This document shows, one piece after another, positions 8,971-21,270 of a stretch of DNA of 64,000 bases. Within the stretch, counting starts at the first letter, position 1; every line of letters begins with the position of its first letter. The notes under the pieces were generated by a model that worked only from the letters and a program-made list of their open reading frames with translations, was not told where the DNA came from and made no database searches. This DNA comes from G965232465 sp965276005 (lineage in GTDB: Bacteria; Pseudomonadota; Alphaproteobacteria; JAQWUY01): contig OZ254962.1 of NCBI GenBank assembly GCA_965276005.1, positions 2,901,791 through 2,965,790 on the forward strand, in the 5' to 3' direction. Made by a program: the position numbers and the translations under genes.

Positions 8971-9084
8971 AGAACATCGGGCATGACTTTAGCCACAGAA
9001 ATAAAAACAGGCAACCGCCGCATCATAGAATACATTCTGTCCCCATTGGTAAAAACGGTAGATGAGTCGTTTAAAGAAAGGTGA
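8971..9084 (+). pseudogene. C-terminal tail of a type I secretion periplasmic adaptor (HlyD family)
   Basis: The frame reads SGM, then TLATEIKTGNRRIIEYILSP, then LVKTVDESFKER and a TGA at 9082-9084. This is the hallmark C-terminus of HlyD/LapC-type membrane fusion proteins (PGM-x-A-x-x-EIKTG-R-x-x-EY-LSP). In intact form the protein links the inner-membrane ABC exporter to TolC. Only the last 35 or so residues remain; sequence upstream is the 8934-8965 palindrome and unrelated DNA. Confidence 0.8.
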
Positions 9085-9104
9085 TGATGGAACCGTCGCT
9101 TTTT

Positions 9105-10541
9105 TTAATGTAGCATATGCAAATTCATAGCAATGGCTTGCCGGTCGATTTCGTATGTAAAGTCGTATTTTGTGGTGTCTCTTATGCCTGTCCGTTTGGC
9201 ATAGACATTTTTTACGAAAATCTGCATAACCGATACGGCGTTTGGGTCTTTTCTATCCATAGCATAGGCTTTTAATGCCCATTCTAATCGGGCAATGATT
9301 TTTTGTATATCTATTATTTTGTATTCTGTATGAGACTGGATATATGCTAAGTATTCGTCGAACGATTTTACCCTAAATATTTTGGATACCATATCCGTTC
9401 GCATTTTTTCAAAACTTGGGCGGTTGACAGTAACGCTCTGTTGTATCTGTGCTCTTGCCCATTCGGGATTGCTGTTTAGGTCGTGCATGATACATCTAAA
9501 CACATCGTCAGTCAACGGATTTAGACGGATCCATTTGTCTGCTGTACATGCTTTCATGTTTGATTTATGTAAGTTGCGACATAGTAGATAGCGATAAACT
9601 TCTATTCCTTGTTTTCCTTTGCGGGAGTGAGCAATATTCATACAATTGCCACATTCTGCACAAATGACCTTTTTGTACAAAGGGTATGGCATGCCGTGCC
9701 GTGTACGGTTTACCTTTTCTTTTTTGGGCTGTGCTTGTTGCCAAGTTTTATTATTGACGATGCGATATTCTGGACAGTTGAGAACGGTTTGGTCTTGTTT
9801 AGGTACTCCGATATATTCAATTTTACCTGTCATGGGGTTACGGACTCTACGAGTTGCCCCCCAAATCAAAATGCCCTTGTATATGGGTTTTTTAATTATA
9901 TAACGAATGTGGTTGGGTGTCCATTTATACTTGCTACGGTATGCAATGGGCTGGTTTGGTTTATTGAGTATATCGGCGACTTGCCGGTTAGACAGTCCCT
10001 CAATTTTCATGGTAAAAACCCATTTAACAATTTGTGCTTCTGCTTTGTTTATAGACCAAGTTTTATCGTCATTTTGAGTATAGCCAAATACTGTGGACAT
10101 GGGGGGTGTTTTGCGTTTTAGTGCTGCATGCTGTCCCCTTCGCACATTTTGTTTTAATGCACTCAGATAATTTTCAGATGTATAGCCTTGCAATGTAACA
10201 TTCATCTCATTTATTTCTTGTTCTTGCAGACTATAAATCTTAATATCTAAATATTTAAAGATTTTGTATAGTTGTATCATTTCGGCTTGATCCCGATATA
10301 TGCGGTCTTGACTTGCCACTACGAGCATATCAAACATACGATTTTTAGCATCTGCGACCATTTCCTGTAATGCAGGACGGTTTGGGTCTGCACCGGACAA
10401 CCCATCGTCATGATAGGTTTTTACCAGCATCCCATCATTGCGGTATGTGATATATTTTTGGCACAGATCGATCTGATCTGCTGATGACATAGGATTTTGT
10501 TTATCAGAACTAAAACGGGCGTAAATAGTGTATTTTTTCAT
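9105..10541 (-). CDS. Large serine recombinase (resolvase/invertase superfamily)
   Basis: 478 residues. The catalytic domain opens MKKYTIYARFSSDKQ with the nucleophile serine at about residue 11. It continues with YHDDGLSGADPNRPALQEMV and VVASQDRIYRD, the usual active-site arginine region. A recombinase domain follows (VFGYTQND, EGLSNRQVADILN, YIIKKPIYKGILIWG), then a zinc ribbon (CAECGNCMN, CRNL..CTAD) and a coiled C-terminal part. Length and order match phage/ICE-type integrases that join attP and attB without sequence homology. The ATG is preceded by a weak AGAGTGG site. It probably moved some part of this island, but I cannot identify its att sites. The palindrome at 8934 is the nearest candidate structure. 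Confidence 0.9.
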   Translation of the reverse strand: MKKYTIYARFSSDKQNPMSSADQIDLCQKYITYRNDGMLVKTYHDDGLSGADPNRPALQEMVADAKNRMFDMLVVASQDRIYRDQAEMIQLYKIFKYLDIKIYSLQEQEINEMNVTLQGYTSENYLSALKQNVRRGQHAALKRKTPPMSTVFGYTQNDDKTWSINKAEAQIVKWVFTMKIEGLSNRQVADILNKPNQPIAYRSKYKWTPNHIRYIIKKPIYKGILIWGATRRVRNPMTGKIEYIGVPKQDQTVLNCPEYRIVNNKTWQQAQPKKEKVNRTRHGMPYPLYKKVICAECGNCMNIAHSRKGKQGIEVYRYLLCRNLHKSNMKACTADKWIRLNPLTDDVFRCIMHDLNSNPEWARAQIQQSVTVNRPSFEKMRTDMVSKIFRVKSFDEYLAYIQSHTEYKIIDIQKIIARLEWALKAYAMDRKDPNAVSVMQIFVKNVYAKRTGIRDTTKYDFTYEIDRQAIAMNLHMLH

Positions 10542-10722
10542 AGTACCACTCTAAAATAAAAATGTTAATGTTGCGAATTGAAAATAAATGTTTTTTTTCA
10601 ACCGGCTCAGTTGATTTTTTCAAGGTTCTTTGCAAGCGATGCAACGCTTTTTTTAACAACTGCTATTGCAAGTGTGGTATATATTGACTGCATATAACTT
10701 GATTTCAGAAAGGATTTTCATT

Positions 10723-10995
10723 ATGCACAAGAGCGAATTAACAGAAGCAGTAGCGACTAGTACTGGTATGAGCAAATCGGATTCGGTGAAGGCAATTGAT
10801 GCGGTATTTGCGTCTATCACTTTTGCCCTTAAACAGGGCGAGGAAGTCCGCCTAATCGGCTTTGGTACATTTACCACTGTCCGCCGTCCCGCCAGAACAG
10901 GTTGCAACCCCCGTACAGGCGAAACAGTAGTCATTCCTGCTGCTACACTCCCTAAATTCAAAGCAGGTAAGGGTCTAAAAGATGCTGTAAATTAA
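10723..10995 (+). CDS. HU/IHF-family nucleoid DNA-binding protein
   Basis: 90 residues from the ATG at 10723, behind AGAAAGGA. MHKSELTEAVATSTGMSKSD gives the N-terminal helices. VRLIGFGTFTTVRRPARTGC followed by NPRTGETVVIP is the DNA-binding beta arm with its conserved R-x-G-x-NP-x-TGE motif. GKGLKDAVN closes the fold. The dimer bends DNA and helps compaction, replication and recombination. The gene stands alone, next to a serine recombinase that might use it as an accessory factor. Confidence 0.95.
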   Translation: MHKSELTEAVATSTGMSKSDSVKAIDAVFASITFALKQGEEVRLIGFGTFTTVRRPARTGCNPRTGETVVIPAATLPKFKAGKGLKDAVN

Positions 10996-11033
10996 AATAC
11001 CGAACAATATAAGGCGGTCGTCTGATTGCCTTT

Positions 11034-11210
11034 TTACCCTGTGGTTTTGGGGATGGGGTACGCTATACTCATAAGTCGTACAGTTATTGCCTTGACTATT
11101 ATTCTTTACATGCCACCCTGCATCAGGGGCTTGGGTATTAGTGCCATCTTTACCTGTACCCTTCCTAGATCGGCTCGCCCCAATAGGGGGCACATCGGCT
11201 GTGTGGATAC
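11034..11210 (-). pseudogene. IS5-family transposase remnant, internally deleted
   Basis: On the minus strand RSRKGTGKDGTNTQAPDAGW followed by HVKNNSQGN and TTYEYSV is the mid-protein segment of IS5-type transposases. It runs directly into CCCCAAAACCACAGGGT, which matches the 3' end of the IS5-like pieces at 47760 and 50827. Only a middle scrap and the end of the IS are left. It fills most of the 390-bp gap between HU and the adhesin. A weak promoter-like pair (TTGCAT/TATAAA, 17-bp spacing, about 11250-11280) follows. Confidence 0.65.
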
Positions 11211-11387
11211 GACCCCCAACCTAATAATATTTTGCTGTTTTTCTACTTGCATTGTGTTGTAATATATGTTATAAAGCGTGCACCTAATATTTTATATTTG
11301 CATAATGATTTTAGATGTAGTATGCGTCATCTTTTGTGTGTATAGCGTGCAAATTTTTTAATTCGGTTTGTTAGGGAGAGATAAACA

Positions 11388-14300
11388 ATGAACTGTAAAT
11401 CTATTAAATTCGGCTTGTTGGCTGTAACTTCGTTGTGTGCTGGTGGCACGATTTTTGCGAACAATTTACCACAGGGCGGCGTGGTGCAAGAAGGTGCCGC
11501 TAGTCTCAAATATGCTGGGGGGGGGGGGGGGGTATATTCTCACCATCGATCAGCAATCGGATAAGGCGGTTATCGATTGGCACAGCTTTTCTGTGGGCAA
11601 AGATAACACCGTAAACTTTAACCAACCCAGTGGCGACTCGGCAACTTTAAATCGGGTTACGGGGGATTTTACTTCTGAGATTGCTGGGCGGATTAACGCT
11701 AATGGCAGTGTGTTTTTGGTCAATCCCAACGGTATCATGGTTACCAAAGATGGGGTTATCGACACGGGTGGTTTTGTCGCCTCGACTCTCGACATCGACA
11801 ATGATGATTTTCTCAATGGTGATTATGCGTTTACCAAAAGCGGTGCCAATGGCGTTGTTTCGAATCGGGGGCATATTTCGGTCGATGATGGTGGTTTTGT
11901 GGCGTTGTTGGGTGGGGCGGTCAAAAATAATGGTACGGTTCGAGCTCTTGTGGGTAAAGTGGGTTTTGCTGGTGGCGAAAAGATTGTTATGTCGTTTGGC
12001 AACAATGATTTTTTACGGGTCGAAGTGCCTACGGACACATGGGATAAACTCACTGATTCGCAAGGCAACAAAGTTGCGGCTACTATCGACTTAGGTGGCA
12101 AGGTCGACTCCCGGGGCGGATTTGTCGACATAACCATAGCCGATGCCTCCGATATTCTTCGCCAGACTATATCGATCGATGGGATTGTATCGGCAAATAC
12201 TGTGTCTTCGACCGATGGGTTTATATCGATCAGTGGTGGTACGGTGGGCATTACTGGCAACGGGCGAATCACCGCTGATGCGGACTATGGCACCGCCGGC
12301 ACTATTGCCATCGATGCAGATACCATCGACAGCAGCGGTACCGTGTCTGCAGTGGCACAAAACGGCAGCGGCGGCACGGTTAAAGTATCCCTACAACACG
12401 GGGCAAACCTAAACGCCAGTACTCGTTTCGATGTGTCGGGAAAAACCAAAGGCGGCAGCCTGTCGTTTATTGGTGGTTTGGACAAGATCGGTACAAAAGT
12501 ATTAGGCTCTGCGGATTTTAAAGCCGACAGTACGGATGGTACAGGCGGCACTATCGACATCAGCAACAAAGGCGGCTTGGTGGGGCTGTTGTCCGGCACT
12601 GTATCCGCAGCGGGCAAAACTCGAGGCGGACGGATTCGTCTAGGCGGGGCGTTTCAAGGTGGGGGGTATGACCCGAAAACCAGTGCTCTCGATACCAAAA
12701 CCCAAGACCTATTTGTAAATCGTTGGGGGGATAATAGTTCCCTTGTTAGTGCCGGCAAAACTTCACTAGGCACGGGCGTAACTGTGATCGTATCGTCTGC
12801 ATTGGGTACAGGCGGCACAGCGATTGTATGGGCGGATCACACCACTAACAACTATGCGGCTATCGATGCCACTGGTGCCACTGGTGGCGGAGCGGTGGAA
12901 ATATCTGGTAAAAAACAAGTCGACAGTTTTGGTTTAGGACGGGTCAAAGCAAATAACGGGGTTATTTTGCTCGACCCGAAAAATGTGGTGATTAGCAAGT
13001 TCTCTGGCGGCTTTGCACAGGCAAAAAAGATTGCCCATGGCGTTGGTCTTTCAGGTAGTAGCGTTTCTTTGGATGATTATGATAGTTTTGGTCGTAATGT
13101 ATCGTTAAGCGGTGATGGGACGAAGTTGGCTGTCGGGGCTACGGGTGATGACGATGGGGGTAGTACTCGAGGGGCGGTGTATCTGTTCATTGTTGGCGGA
13201 TCCAGTTGGGGCAAAACGGTAACGCAAGCGGTAAAACTTTCTGATTACCATGCCAGTGTTTCTTTGGATAGTATGGATTATTTTGGTAGTGGTGTATCGT
13301 TAAGCGGTGATGGGACGAAGTTGGCTGTCGGGGCGTCCCGTGATGACGATGGGGCTAATTCTTACCGTGCAGATCGAGGGGCGGTGTATCTGTACACTGT
13401 GGGCGGATCCAGTTGGGGCAGAACGGTAACGCAAGCGGTAAAACTTTCTAATAACCATGCCAGTGTTTCTTTGGATGATAAGGATTATTTTGGTAGTGGT
13501 GTATCGTTAAGCGGTGATGGAACGAAGTTGGCTGTCGGGGCTTGGGGTGATGACGATGGGGGTAGTAACCAACATGCAAATCGAGGGGCGGTGTATCTGT
13601 ACACTGTGGGCGGATCCAGTTGGGGCAGAACGGTAACGCCAGCGGTAAAACTTTCTGATAGCCATGCCGGTATTTCTTTGGATAATAGTGATGGGTTTGG
13701 TAGTGGTGTATCGTTAAGCGGTGATGGGACGAAGTTGGCTGTCGGGGCTTGGGGTGATGACGATGGGGGTTTTGGTCGAGGGGCGGTGTATCTGTACACT
13801 GTCGGCGGTTCTGGTGCCACATGGGGCAATACGGTAACGCAAGCGGTAAAACTCTCTGGTAGCCCTGCTGGTGTTTCTTTGGATGATGATGATAGGTTTG
13901 GTAGTAGTGTATCGTTAAGCGGTGATGGGACGAAGTTGGCTGTCGGGGCTTATGGTGATGACGATGGGGGTACCGATCGAGGGGCGGTGTATTTGTACAC
14001 TGTGGGCGGATCCAGTTGGGGCAGTACGGTAACGCCAGCGGTAAAACTTTCTGGTAGCCATGCCAGTATTTCTTTGGATGACAAGGATTATTTTGGTAGT
14101 GGTGTATCGTTAAGCGGTGATGGGACGAAGTTGGCTGTCGGGGCTAGGGGTGATGACGGTGGGGGTACCGATCGAGGGGCGGTGTATTTGTACACTGTCG
14201 GCGGTTCTGGTGCCACATGGGGCAATACGGTAACGCAAGCGGTAAAACTCTCTAGCCCTGCTGGTGTTTCTTTGGATTGGAATGATCGTTTTGGTAGTAG

Positions 14301-17300
14301 TGTATCGTTAAGCGCTGATGGGACGAAGTTGGCTGTCGGGGCTATGTATGATGACGATGGGGGTAGGGATCGAGGGGCGGTGTATCTGTACACTGTCGGC
14401 GGATCCAGTTGGGGCAAAACGGTAACGCAAGCGGTAAAACTTTCTGATAGCCATGCCAGTGTTTCTTTGGATGATGATGATGAGTTTGGTTATAGTGTAT
14501 CGTTAAGCGATGATGGGACGAAGTTGGCTGTCGGGGCTACTGGTGATGGCGATGGGGGTGATTATAATCAGTATCGTGGTCGAGGAGCGGTGTATCTGTA
14601 CACTGTCGGCGGTTCTGGTGCCACATGGGGCAGTACGGTAACGCAAGCGGTAAAACTTTCTTATAGCCGTTTTTCTCATGCCAGTGTTTCTTTGGATTAT
14701 AATGATGATTTTGGTAGTGGTGTATCGTTAAGCGGTGATGGGACGAAGTTGGCTGTCGGGGCTACGGGTGATGACGATGGGGGTGATTATAATCAGTATC
14801 GTGGTCGAGGAGCGGTGTATCTGTACACTGTGGGCGGATCCAATTGGGGCAGAACGGTAACGCAAGCGGTAAAACTTTCTGATAGCCATGCCAGTGTTTC
14901 TTTGGATAATGGTGATGGGTTTGGTAGTGGTGTATCGTTAAGCGGTGATGGGACGAAGTTGGCTGTCGGGGCTACGGGTGATGACGATGGGGGTACCGAT
15001 CGAGGGGCGGTGTATCTGTACACTGTGGGCGGATCCAGTTGGGGCAAAACGGTAAAGCAAGCGGTAAAACTTTCTGATAGCCATGCCAGTGTTTCTTTGG
15101 ATGATAAGGATTATTTTGGTTATAGTGTATCGTTAAGCGGTGATGGGACGAAGTTGGCTGTCGGGGCGTACAGTAATGACGATGGGGGTTCTGATCGAGG
15201 GGCGGTGTATCTGTACACTGTGGGCGGATCCAGTTGGGGCAGAACGGTAACGCAAGCGGTAAAACTTTCTAATAACCATGCCAGTGTTTCTTTGGATGAT
15301 AAGGATTATTTTGGTAGTGGTGTATCGTTAAGCGGTGATGGAACGAAGTTGGCTGTCGGGGCTTGGGGTGATGACGATGGGGGTGGTAATCGAGGGGCGG
15401 TGTATCTGTACACTGTGGGCGGATCCACATGGGGCAAAACGGTAATGCAAGCGGTAAAACTTTCTGATGCTTCTTCTTCGGATCATGGTGATTATTTTGG
15501 TAGTGGTGTATCGTTAAGCGGTGATGGGACGAAGTTGGCTGTCGGGGCTAGGGGGGATGACGATGGGGGAGTTGGTCGAGGGGCGGTGTATCTGTACACT
15601 GTCGGCGGTTCTGGTGCCACATGGGGCAGTACAGTAACGCAAGCGGTAAAACTTTCTGATAGACCTGCCGGTGTTTCTTTGGATAATGGGGATATTTTTG
15701 GTAGTAGTGTATCGTTAAGCAGTGATGGGACGAAGTTGGCTGTCGGGGCTTATGGTGATGACGATGGGGGTTCTGAGCGGGGGGCGGTGTATCTGTACAC
15801 TGTCGGCGGTTCTGGTGCCACATGGGGCAGTACGGTAACGCAAGCGGTAAAACTTTCTGATAGCCATGCCAGTGTTTCTTTGGATGATGATGATGAGTTT
15901 GGTTATAGTGTATCGTTAAGCGGTGATGGGACGAAGTTGGCTGTCGGGGCTCCTAATGATGACGATGGGGCAGGTAATTCAGGGGCGGTGTATCTGTACA
16001 CTGTGGGCGGATCCAGTTGGGGCAAAACGGTAAAGCAAGCGGTAAAACTTTCTGATAGCCATGCCAGTGTTTCTTTGGATGATTGGGATGGGTTTGGTAG
16101 TGGTGTATCGTTAAGCGGTGATGGGACGAAGTTGGCTGTCGGGGCTATGTATGATGACGATGGGGGTTCTTGGCGAGGGGCGGTGTATCTGTGCACTGTG
16201 GGCGGATCCAGTTGGGGTAAAACGGTAACGCAAGCGGTAAAACTTTCTGATAGCCATGCCAGTGTCTCTTTGGATGGTGGGGATGATTTTGGTAGTAGTG
16301 TATCGTTAAGCAGTGATGGGACGAAGTTGGCTGTCGGGGCTTATGAGGATGACGATGGGGCAGATGATTCAGGGGCGGTGTATCTGTACACTGTCGGCGG
16401 ATCCAGTTGGGGTAAAACGGTAACGCAAGCGGTAAAACTTTCTGATAGCCATGCCAGTGTTTCTTTGGATGATGATGATAGGTTTGGTAGTAGTGTATCG
16501 TTAAGCAGTGATGGGACGAAGTTGGCTGTCGGGGCTACTGGTGATGACGATGGGGCATATGATTCAGGGGCGGTGTATCTGTACACTGTCCCCAGTAGTA
16601 ACCTAGCAGGCATCAAACAAAAATTAGAAGCGGATAATACAGGCGTTACAGTTGTTGCCAGCAACGATATTACTATACAGGATGATTTAGATACATTAAG
16701 GGACTCAGTGGGTGGGACAGGTAAATTAACCCTAATCGCCGGGCGATCAGTTATAATTAATGCCGATGTGAAAATAAAAGGGGGGCTTGTAATAAAAGCC
16801 AATGACGCCAGCGATAGTGGCTTTGTTTTAAACGATCGGAACACAGGCAAAGCAGAAATCACCGTTGCCGCAAATAAAACCATATCCGGGGGTGATGATG
16901 ATCTGATTATCAAAATGCTTACAGGCAAGATCGGCGGTGCCGCCAACAAAAAGCAAACGGGCAAAATCATTGTGTGGAAAGCGGACGGTAAACGGGTTAG
17001 CATTATACACAACGGAAGTACAACAACAGGGGCAACCCCATCCGATTCGGAAATTGTTATTCTTAGCGGTGGCGAAATAAAAGCTACAGGCGACTATAAC
17101 ACAGGCAATGTAGTTATCGAACTAAAAGCAGATAAATTTACCAACCAATCGGGTAGCAGTGCTTTAAATGTGGCTGATAGCGGCTCTGGTAATGATAACA
17201 CAGCAGGACGGTACCTAGTATGGGCTGCCACCCCCAAAGATAACACTATGGGCGGTATAAATGGCTATGGTTTTGTCACTTTTAACGAGACATATTCTGG

Positions 17301-18822
17301 CAACACGGATTTTAAAGCAAATACTGCTGTTGGCTCTGATGGTGATACTTCGCATACCAACACAACAACAAAACACGGTTTCATATACAGTGCCAATCCT
17401 ACATTGGCAATAACCGCAACAGGCAACACCAAAGTATATGACGGTACTTCCGCCCATCCAACAAATGCTTCGTTTGACTTTAAAACACAAAACGGCGGTG
17501 TTAGTGGCTTGAAGTTTAAAATAGGTCAATTTTCAACCAACCCGACCAATGTACAATCTAATTTTAAAGGTACATTTACAACAAATCCCACAGGAAAATT
17601 TTACAACGGCAATGTGGAGCAGAAAAATGTGGGCAAAAACTTAACCCTAAAATTCGCAGGACGCACCATAACATATGTGGACGGCAACAATGTACCCGCA
17701 TATGGTTTAACACCCGCCCCCGCCATAGACGATGTAACCGGTGCATCGATTACTCCAAGACCTTTAACGGTATCGGCGACTCCGACCAATCGTGTATACA
17801 ACGGCTCGACATCGGTGGCATACACTGGTGCAGCTATTAGCGGCTGGGCGGCGAGTGAAGGTGCAGGCAAGGGTATTAGCGATGTGTTTAACGGCACCTT
17901 GACGGCAACAGCAGCCAGCAAAGATGCAGGTACCCGTGTTGTAACCTTAGGCGGATTGACGGGTTTAAAAACAGCATATGCAACAAACTATAAGTTTGAC
18001 TTTACCAATGCGGCGGCTGATTATGACAACACCAAGTCAATCACCATCACCAAAAAAACCTTAAAAGTCGGTGCCACATACGCTAACCGTGTATATAATG
18101 GTTCGACAGATGTGGTTAATCAAGCAACAGTAACTATTAGCGGCTGGGCGGCGAGTGAAGGTGCAGGCAAGGGTATTAGCGATGTATTTAACGGCACCTT
18201 GACGGCAACAGCAGCCAACAAAGATGTAGGTACCCGTGTTGTAACCTTAGGCGGATTGACGGGTTTAAAAACAGCATACGCAACAAACTATAAGTTTGAC
18301 TTTACCAATGCGGCGGCTGATTATGACAACACCAAGTCAATCACCATCACCAAAAAAACCTTAAAAGTCGGTGCCACATACGCTAACCGTGTATATAATG
18401 GTTCGACAGATGTGGTTAATCAAGCAACAGTAACTATTAGCGGCTGGGCGGCGAGTGAAGGTGCAGGCAAGGGTATTAGCGATGTGTTTAACGGCACCTT
18501 GACGGCAACAGCAGCCAACAAAGATGTAGGTACCCGTGTTGTAACCTTAGGCGGATTGACGGGTTTAAAAACAGCATACGCAACAAACTATAAGTTTGAC
18601 TTTACCAATGCGGCGGCTGATTATGACAACACCAAGTCAATCACCATCACCAAAAAAACCTTAAAAGTCGGTGCCACATACGCTAACCGTGTATATAATG
18701 GTTCGACAGATGTGGTTAATCAAGCAACAGTAACTATTAGCGGCTGGGCGGCGAGTGAAGGTGCAGGCAAGGGTATTAGCGATGTATTTAACGGCACCTT
18801 GACGGCAACAGCAGCTAACTAA
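11388..18822 (+). CDS. Two-partner-secretion (TpsA/FHA-like) adhesin, 5' part; currently out of frame at a G16 tract
   Basis: The ATG at 11388, behind AGGGAGAG, starts a clear signal peptide (MNCKSIKFGLLAVTSLCAGG). That frame runs into sixteen G (11517-11532) and stops at 11562. With one G fewer it joins the long frame, which gives the TPS secretion domain: SDKAVIDWHSFSVGKDNTVN, ATLNRVTG, SEIAGRINANGSVFLVNPNG (the NPNG motif). Next come 18 FG-GAP-like repeats (13.06-16.59 kb) with D-x-DDDGG loops, an unrepeated segment, and MBG/YDG-type repeats from 17.4 kb, ending at a TAA at 18820. The N-terminal domain normally docks on a TpsB outer-membrane pore; none is encoded here. A paralogue at 50981 lacks the G tract. 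Confidence 0.88.
11517..11532 (+). repeat. Poly-G tract of 16 in the adhesin coding region (phase-variation site)
   Basis: Sixteen consecutive G between the signal peptide and the TPS domain. At 16 G the product stops after about 58 codons; 15 or 18 G would restore the full frame. Confidence 0.9.
13060..16590 (+). repeat. Array of 18 FG-GAP-like repeats, about 62 residues each
   Basis: Each unit reads roughly SVSLDDxDxFGSGVSLSGDG, TKLAVGAxGDDDGG, RGAVYLYTVGGSSWG and KTVTQAVKLS. The D-x-DDDGG loop is a probable calcium-binding loop of FG-GAP beta-propeller blades. Units differ mainly in the loop and in short insertions (for example NQYRGR, NQHAN). Confidence 0.85.
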
Positions 18823-21270
18823 CCCGTGTAACCTTAGGCGGATTGACGGGTTTAAAAACAGCATACGCAACACTATAAGTTTGACTTTACCAATGCGGTA
18901 ACCATCACCAAAAAAACCTTAAGTCGGTGCCACATACGCTAACCGTGTATATAATGGTTCGACAGATGTGGTTAATCAAGCAACAGTAACTATACGCGAG
19001 TGAAGGTAACATGTATTTAACGGCATATACCCGTGTTGTAACCTTAGGCGGATTGACGGGTTTAAAAACAGCATACGCAACATGACTTTACCAATGCGGC
19101 GGCTGATTATGACAACACCAAGTCAATCACCATCACCAAAAAAACCTTAAAAGTCGGTGCCACATACGCTAACCGTGTATATAATGGTTCGACAGATGTG
19201 GTTAATCAAGCAACAGTAACTATTAGCGGCTGGGCGGCGAGTGAAGGTGCAGGCAAGGGTATTAGCGATGTATTTAACGGCACCTTGACGGCAACAGCAG
19301 CCAACGATGTAGGTACCCGTGTTGTAACCTTAGGCGGATTGAAGGTGCAGGCAAGGGTATTCACCATCACCAAAAAAACCTTGTATACGCTAACCGTGTA
19401 AATGGTTCGACAGATGTGGTTAATCAAGCAACAGTAACTATTAGCGGCTGGGCAACAGCAGCACCTTGACGGCAACAGCCAACAAAGATGTAGGTACCCG
19501 TGTTGTAACCTTAGGCGGATTGACGGGTTTGTGCAACAAACTATAAGGCGGCGGCTGACACCAAGTCAATCACCATCACCAAAAAAACCTTAAAAGTCGG
19601 TGCCACATACGCTAACCGTGTATATAATGGTTCGACAGACGGGTTTAAGCCAACAAAGATGTAGGTACCCGTGTTGTAACAGATTGACGGGTTGCGGATT
19701 GACGGGTTTAAAAACAGCATATGCAACAAACTATAAGTTTGACTTTACCAATGCGGCGGCTGATTATGACAACACCAAGTCAATCACCATCACCAAAAAA
19801 ACCTTAAAAGTCGGTGCCACATACGCTAACCGTGTATATAATGGTTCGACAGATGTGGTTAATCAAGCAACAGTAACTATTAGCGGCTGGGCGGCGAGTG
19901 AAGGTGCAGGCAAGGGTATTAGCGATGTATTTAACGGCACCTTGACGGCAACAGCAGCCAACAAAGATGTAGGTACCCGTGTTGTAACCTTAGGCGGATT
20001 GACGGGTTTAAAAACAGCATATGCAACAAACTATAAGTTTGACTTTACCAATGCGGCGGCTGATTATGACAACACCAAGTCAATCACCATCACCAAAAAA
20101 ACCTTAAAAGTCGGTGCCACATACGCTAACCGTGTATATAATGGTTCGACAGATGTGGTTAATCAAGCAACAGTAACTATTAGCGGCTGGGCGGCGAGTG
20201 AAGGTGCAGGCAAGGGTATTAGCGATGTATTTAACGGCACCTTGACGGCAACAGCAGCCAACAAAGATGTAGGTACCCGTGTTGTAACCTTAGGCGGATT
20301 GACGGGTTTAAAAACAGCATACGCAACAAACTATAAGTTTGACTTTACCAATGCGGCGGCTGATTATGACAACACCAAGTCAATCACCATCACCAAAAAA
20401 ACCTTAAAAGTCGGTGCCACATACGCTAACCGTGTATATAATGGTTCGACAGATGTGGTTAATCAAGCAACAGTAACTATTAGCGGCTGGGCGGCGAGTG
20501 AAGGTGCAGGCAAGGGTATTAGCGATGTATTTAACGGCACCTTGACGGCAACAGCAGCCAACAAAGATGTAGGTACCCGTGTTGTAACCTTAGGCGGATT
20601 GACGGGTTTAAAAACAGCATATGCAACAAACTATAAGTTTGACTTTACCAATGCGGCGGCTGATTATGACAACACCAAGTCAATCACCATCACCAAAAAA
20701 ACCTTAAAAGTCGGTGCCACATACGCTAACCGTGTATATAATGGTTCGACAGATGTGGTTAATCAAGCAACAGTAACTATTAGCGGCTGGGCGGCGAGTG
20801 AAGGTGCAGGCAAGGGTATTAGCGATGTATTTAACGGCACCTTGACGGCAACAGCAGCCAACAAAGATGTAGGTACCCGTGTTGTAACCTTAGGCGGATT
20901 GACGGGTTTAAAAACGGCATATGCAACAAACTATAAGTTTGACTTTACCAATGCGGCGGCTGATTATGACAACACCAAGTCAATCACCATCACCAAAAGA
21001 CTTTTAACTGTATCGGCAACCCCGACCAATCGTGTATACAATGGCTTAACATCTGTGGCGTTTACTGGTGCAGCTATCACAGGTTGGGTAGGTAACGAGG
21101 GTAGCGGTGTGGCTATATCTCATGCGACCACTGGTAATTTAAGTGCTAATGCTGCCAGTAAAGATGTAGGTACACGGGCTGTTACATTTAGTGGTCTTAC
21201 CATAAGAACTACTGGCAAATACAAAAATTATAGCCTTACTCACGATACCACGAAAACCGTAAATATTACA
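17761..21270 (+). repeat. Tandem 300-bp MBG/YDG-type repeats, nearly identical
   Basis: The unit encodes about 100 residues (TKKTLKVGATYANRVYNGST, ATVTISGWAASEGAGKGISD, TGLKTAYATNYKFDFTNAAA). Intact units lie at 18061, 18361, 19801, 20101, 20401 and 20701, with divergent edge units at 17761 and 21001. Intact units differ at only a few bases, which implies recent amplification or ongoing homogenisation. Confidence 0.85.
18823..19698 (+). other. Scrambled section of the 300-bp repeat array
   Basis: Pieces of the 300-bp unit follow each other with many short deletions and a few junctions, but almost no substitutions. For example, GCATACGCAACACTATAAG lacks a few bases of the normal text, and CCAACGATGTAGG lacks three. 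All three frames are interrupted here. Outside this section the array is clean. Confidence 0.7.

Noticed and set aside
13448..16196. Long minus-strand open frames rich in Pro, His and Ser opposite the FG-GAP repeats (also 54237-57872)
   Set aside because: They repeat with the same period as the plus-strand array and have low-complexity composition, so they are mirror frames of the adhesin repeats.
17761..21000. Regular 300-bp repeats considered as a CRISPR or satellite array
   Set aside because: The units are coding, contiguous and about 300 bp long without spacers; they are protein-domain repeats.
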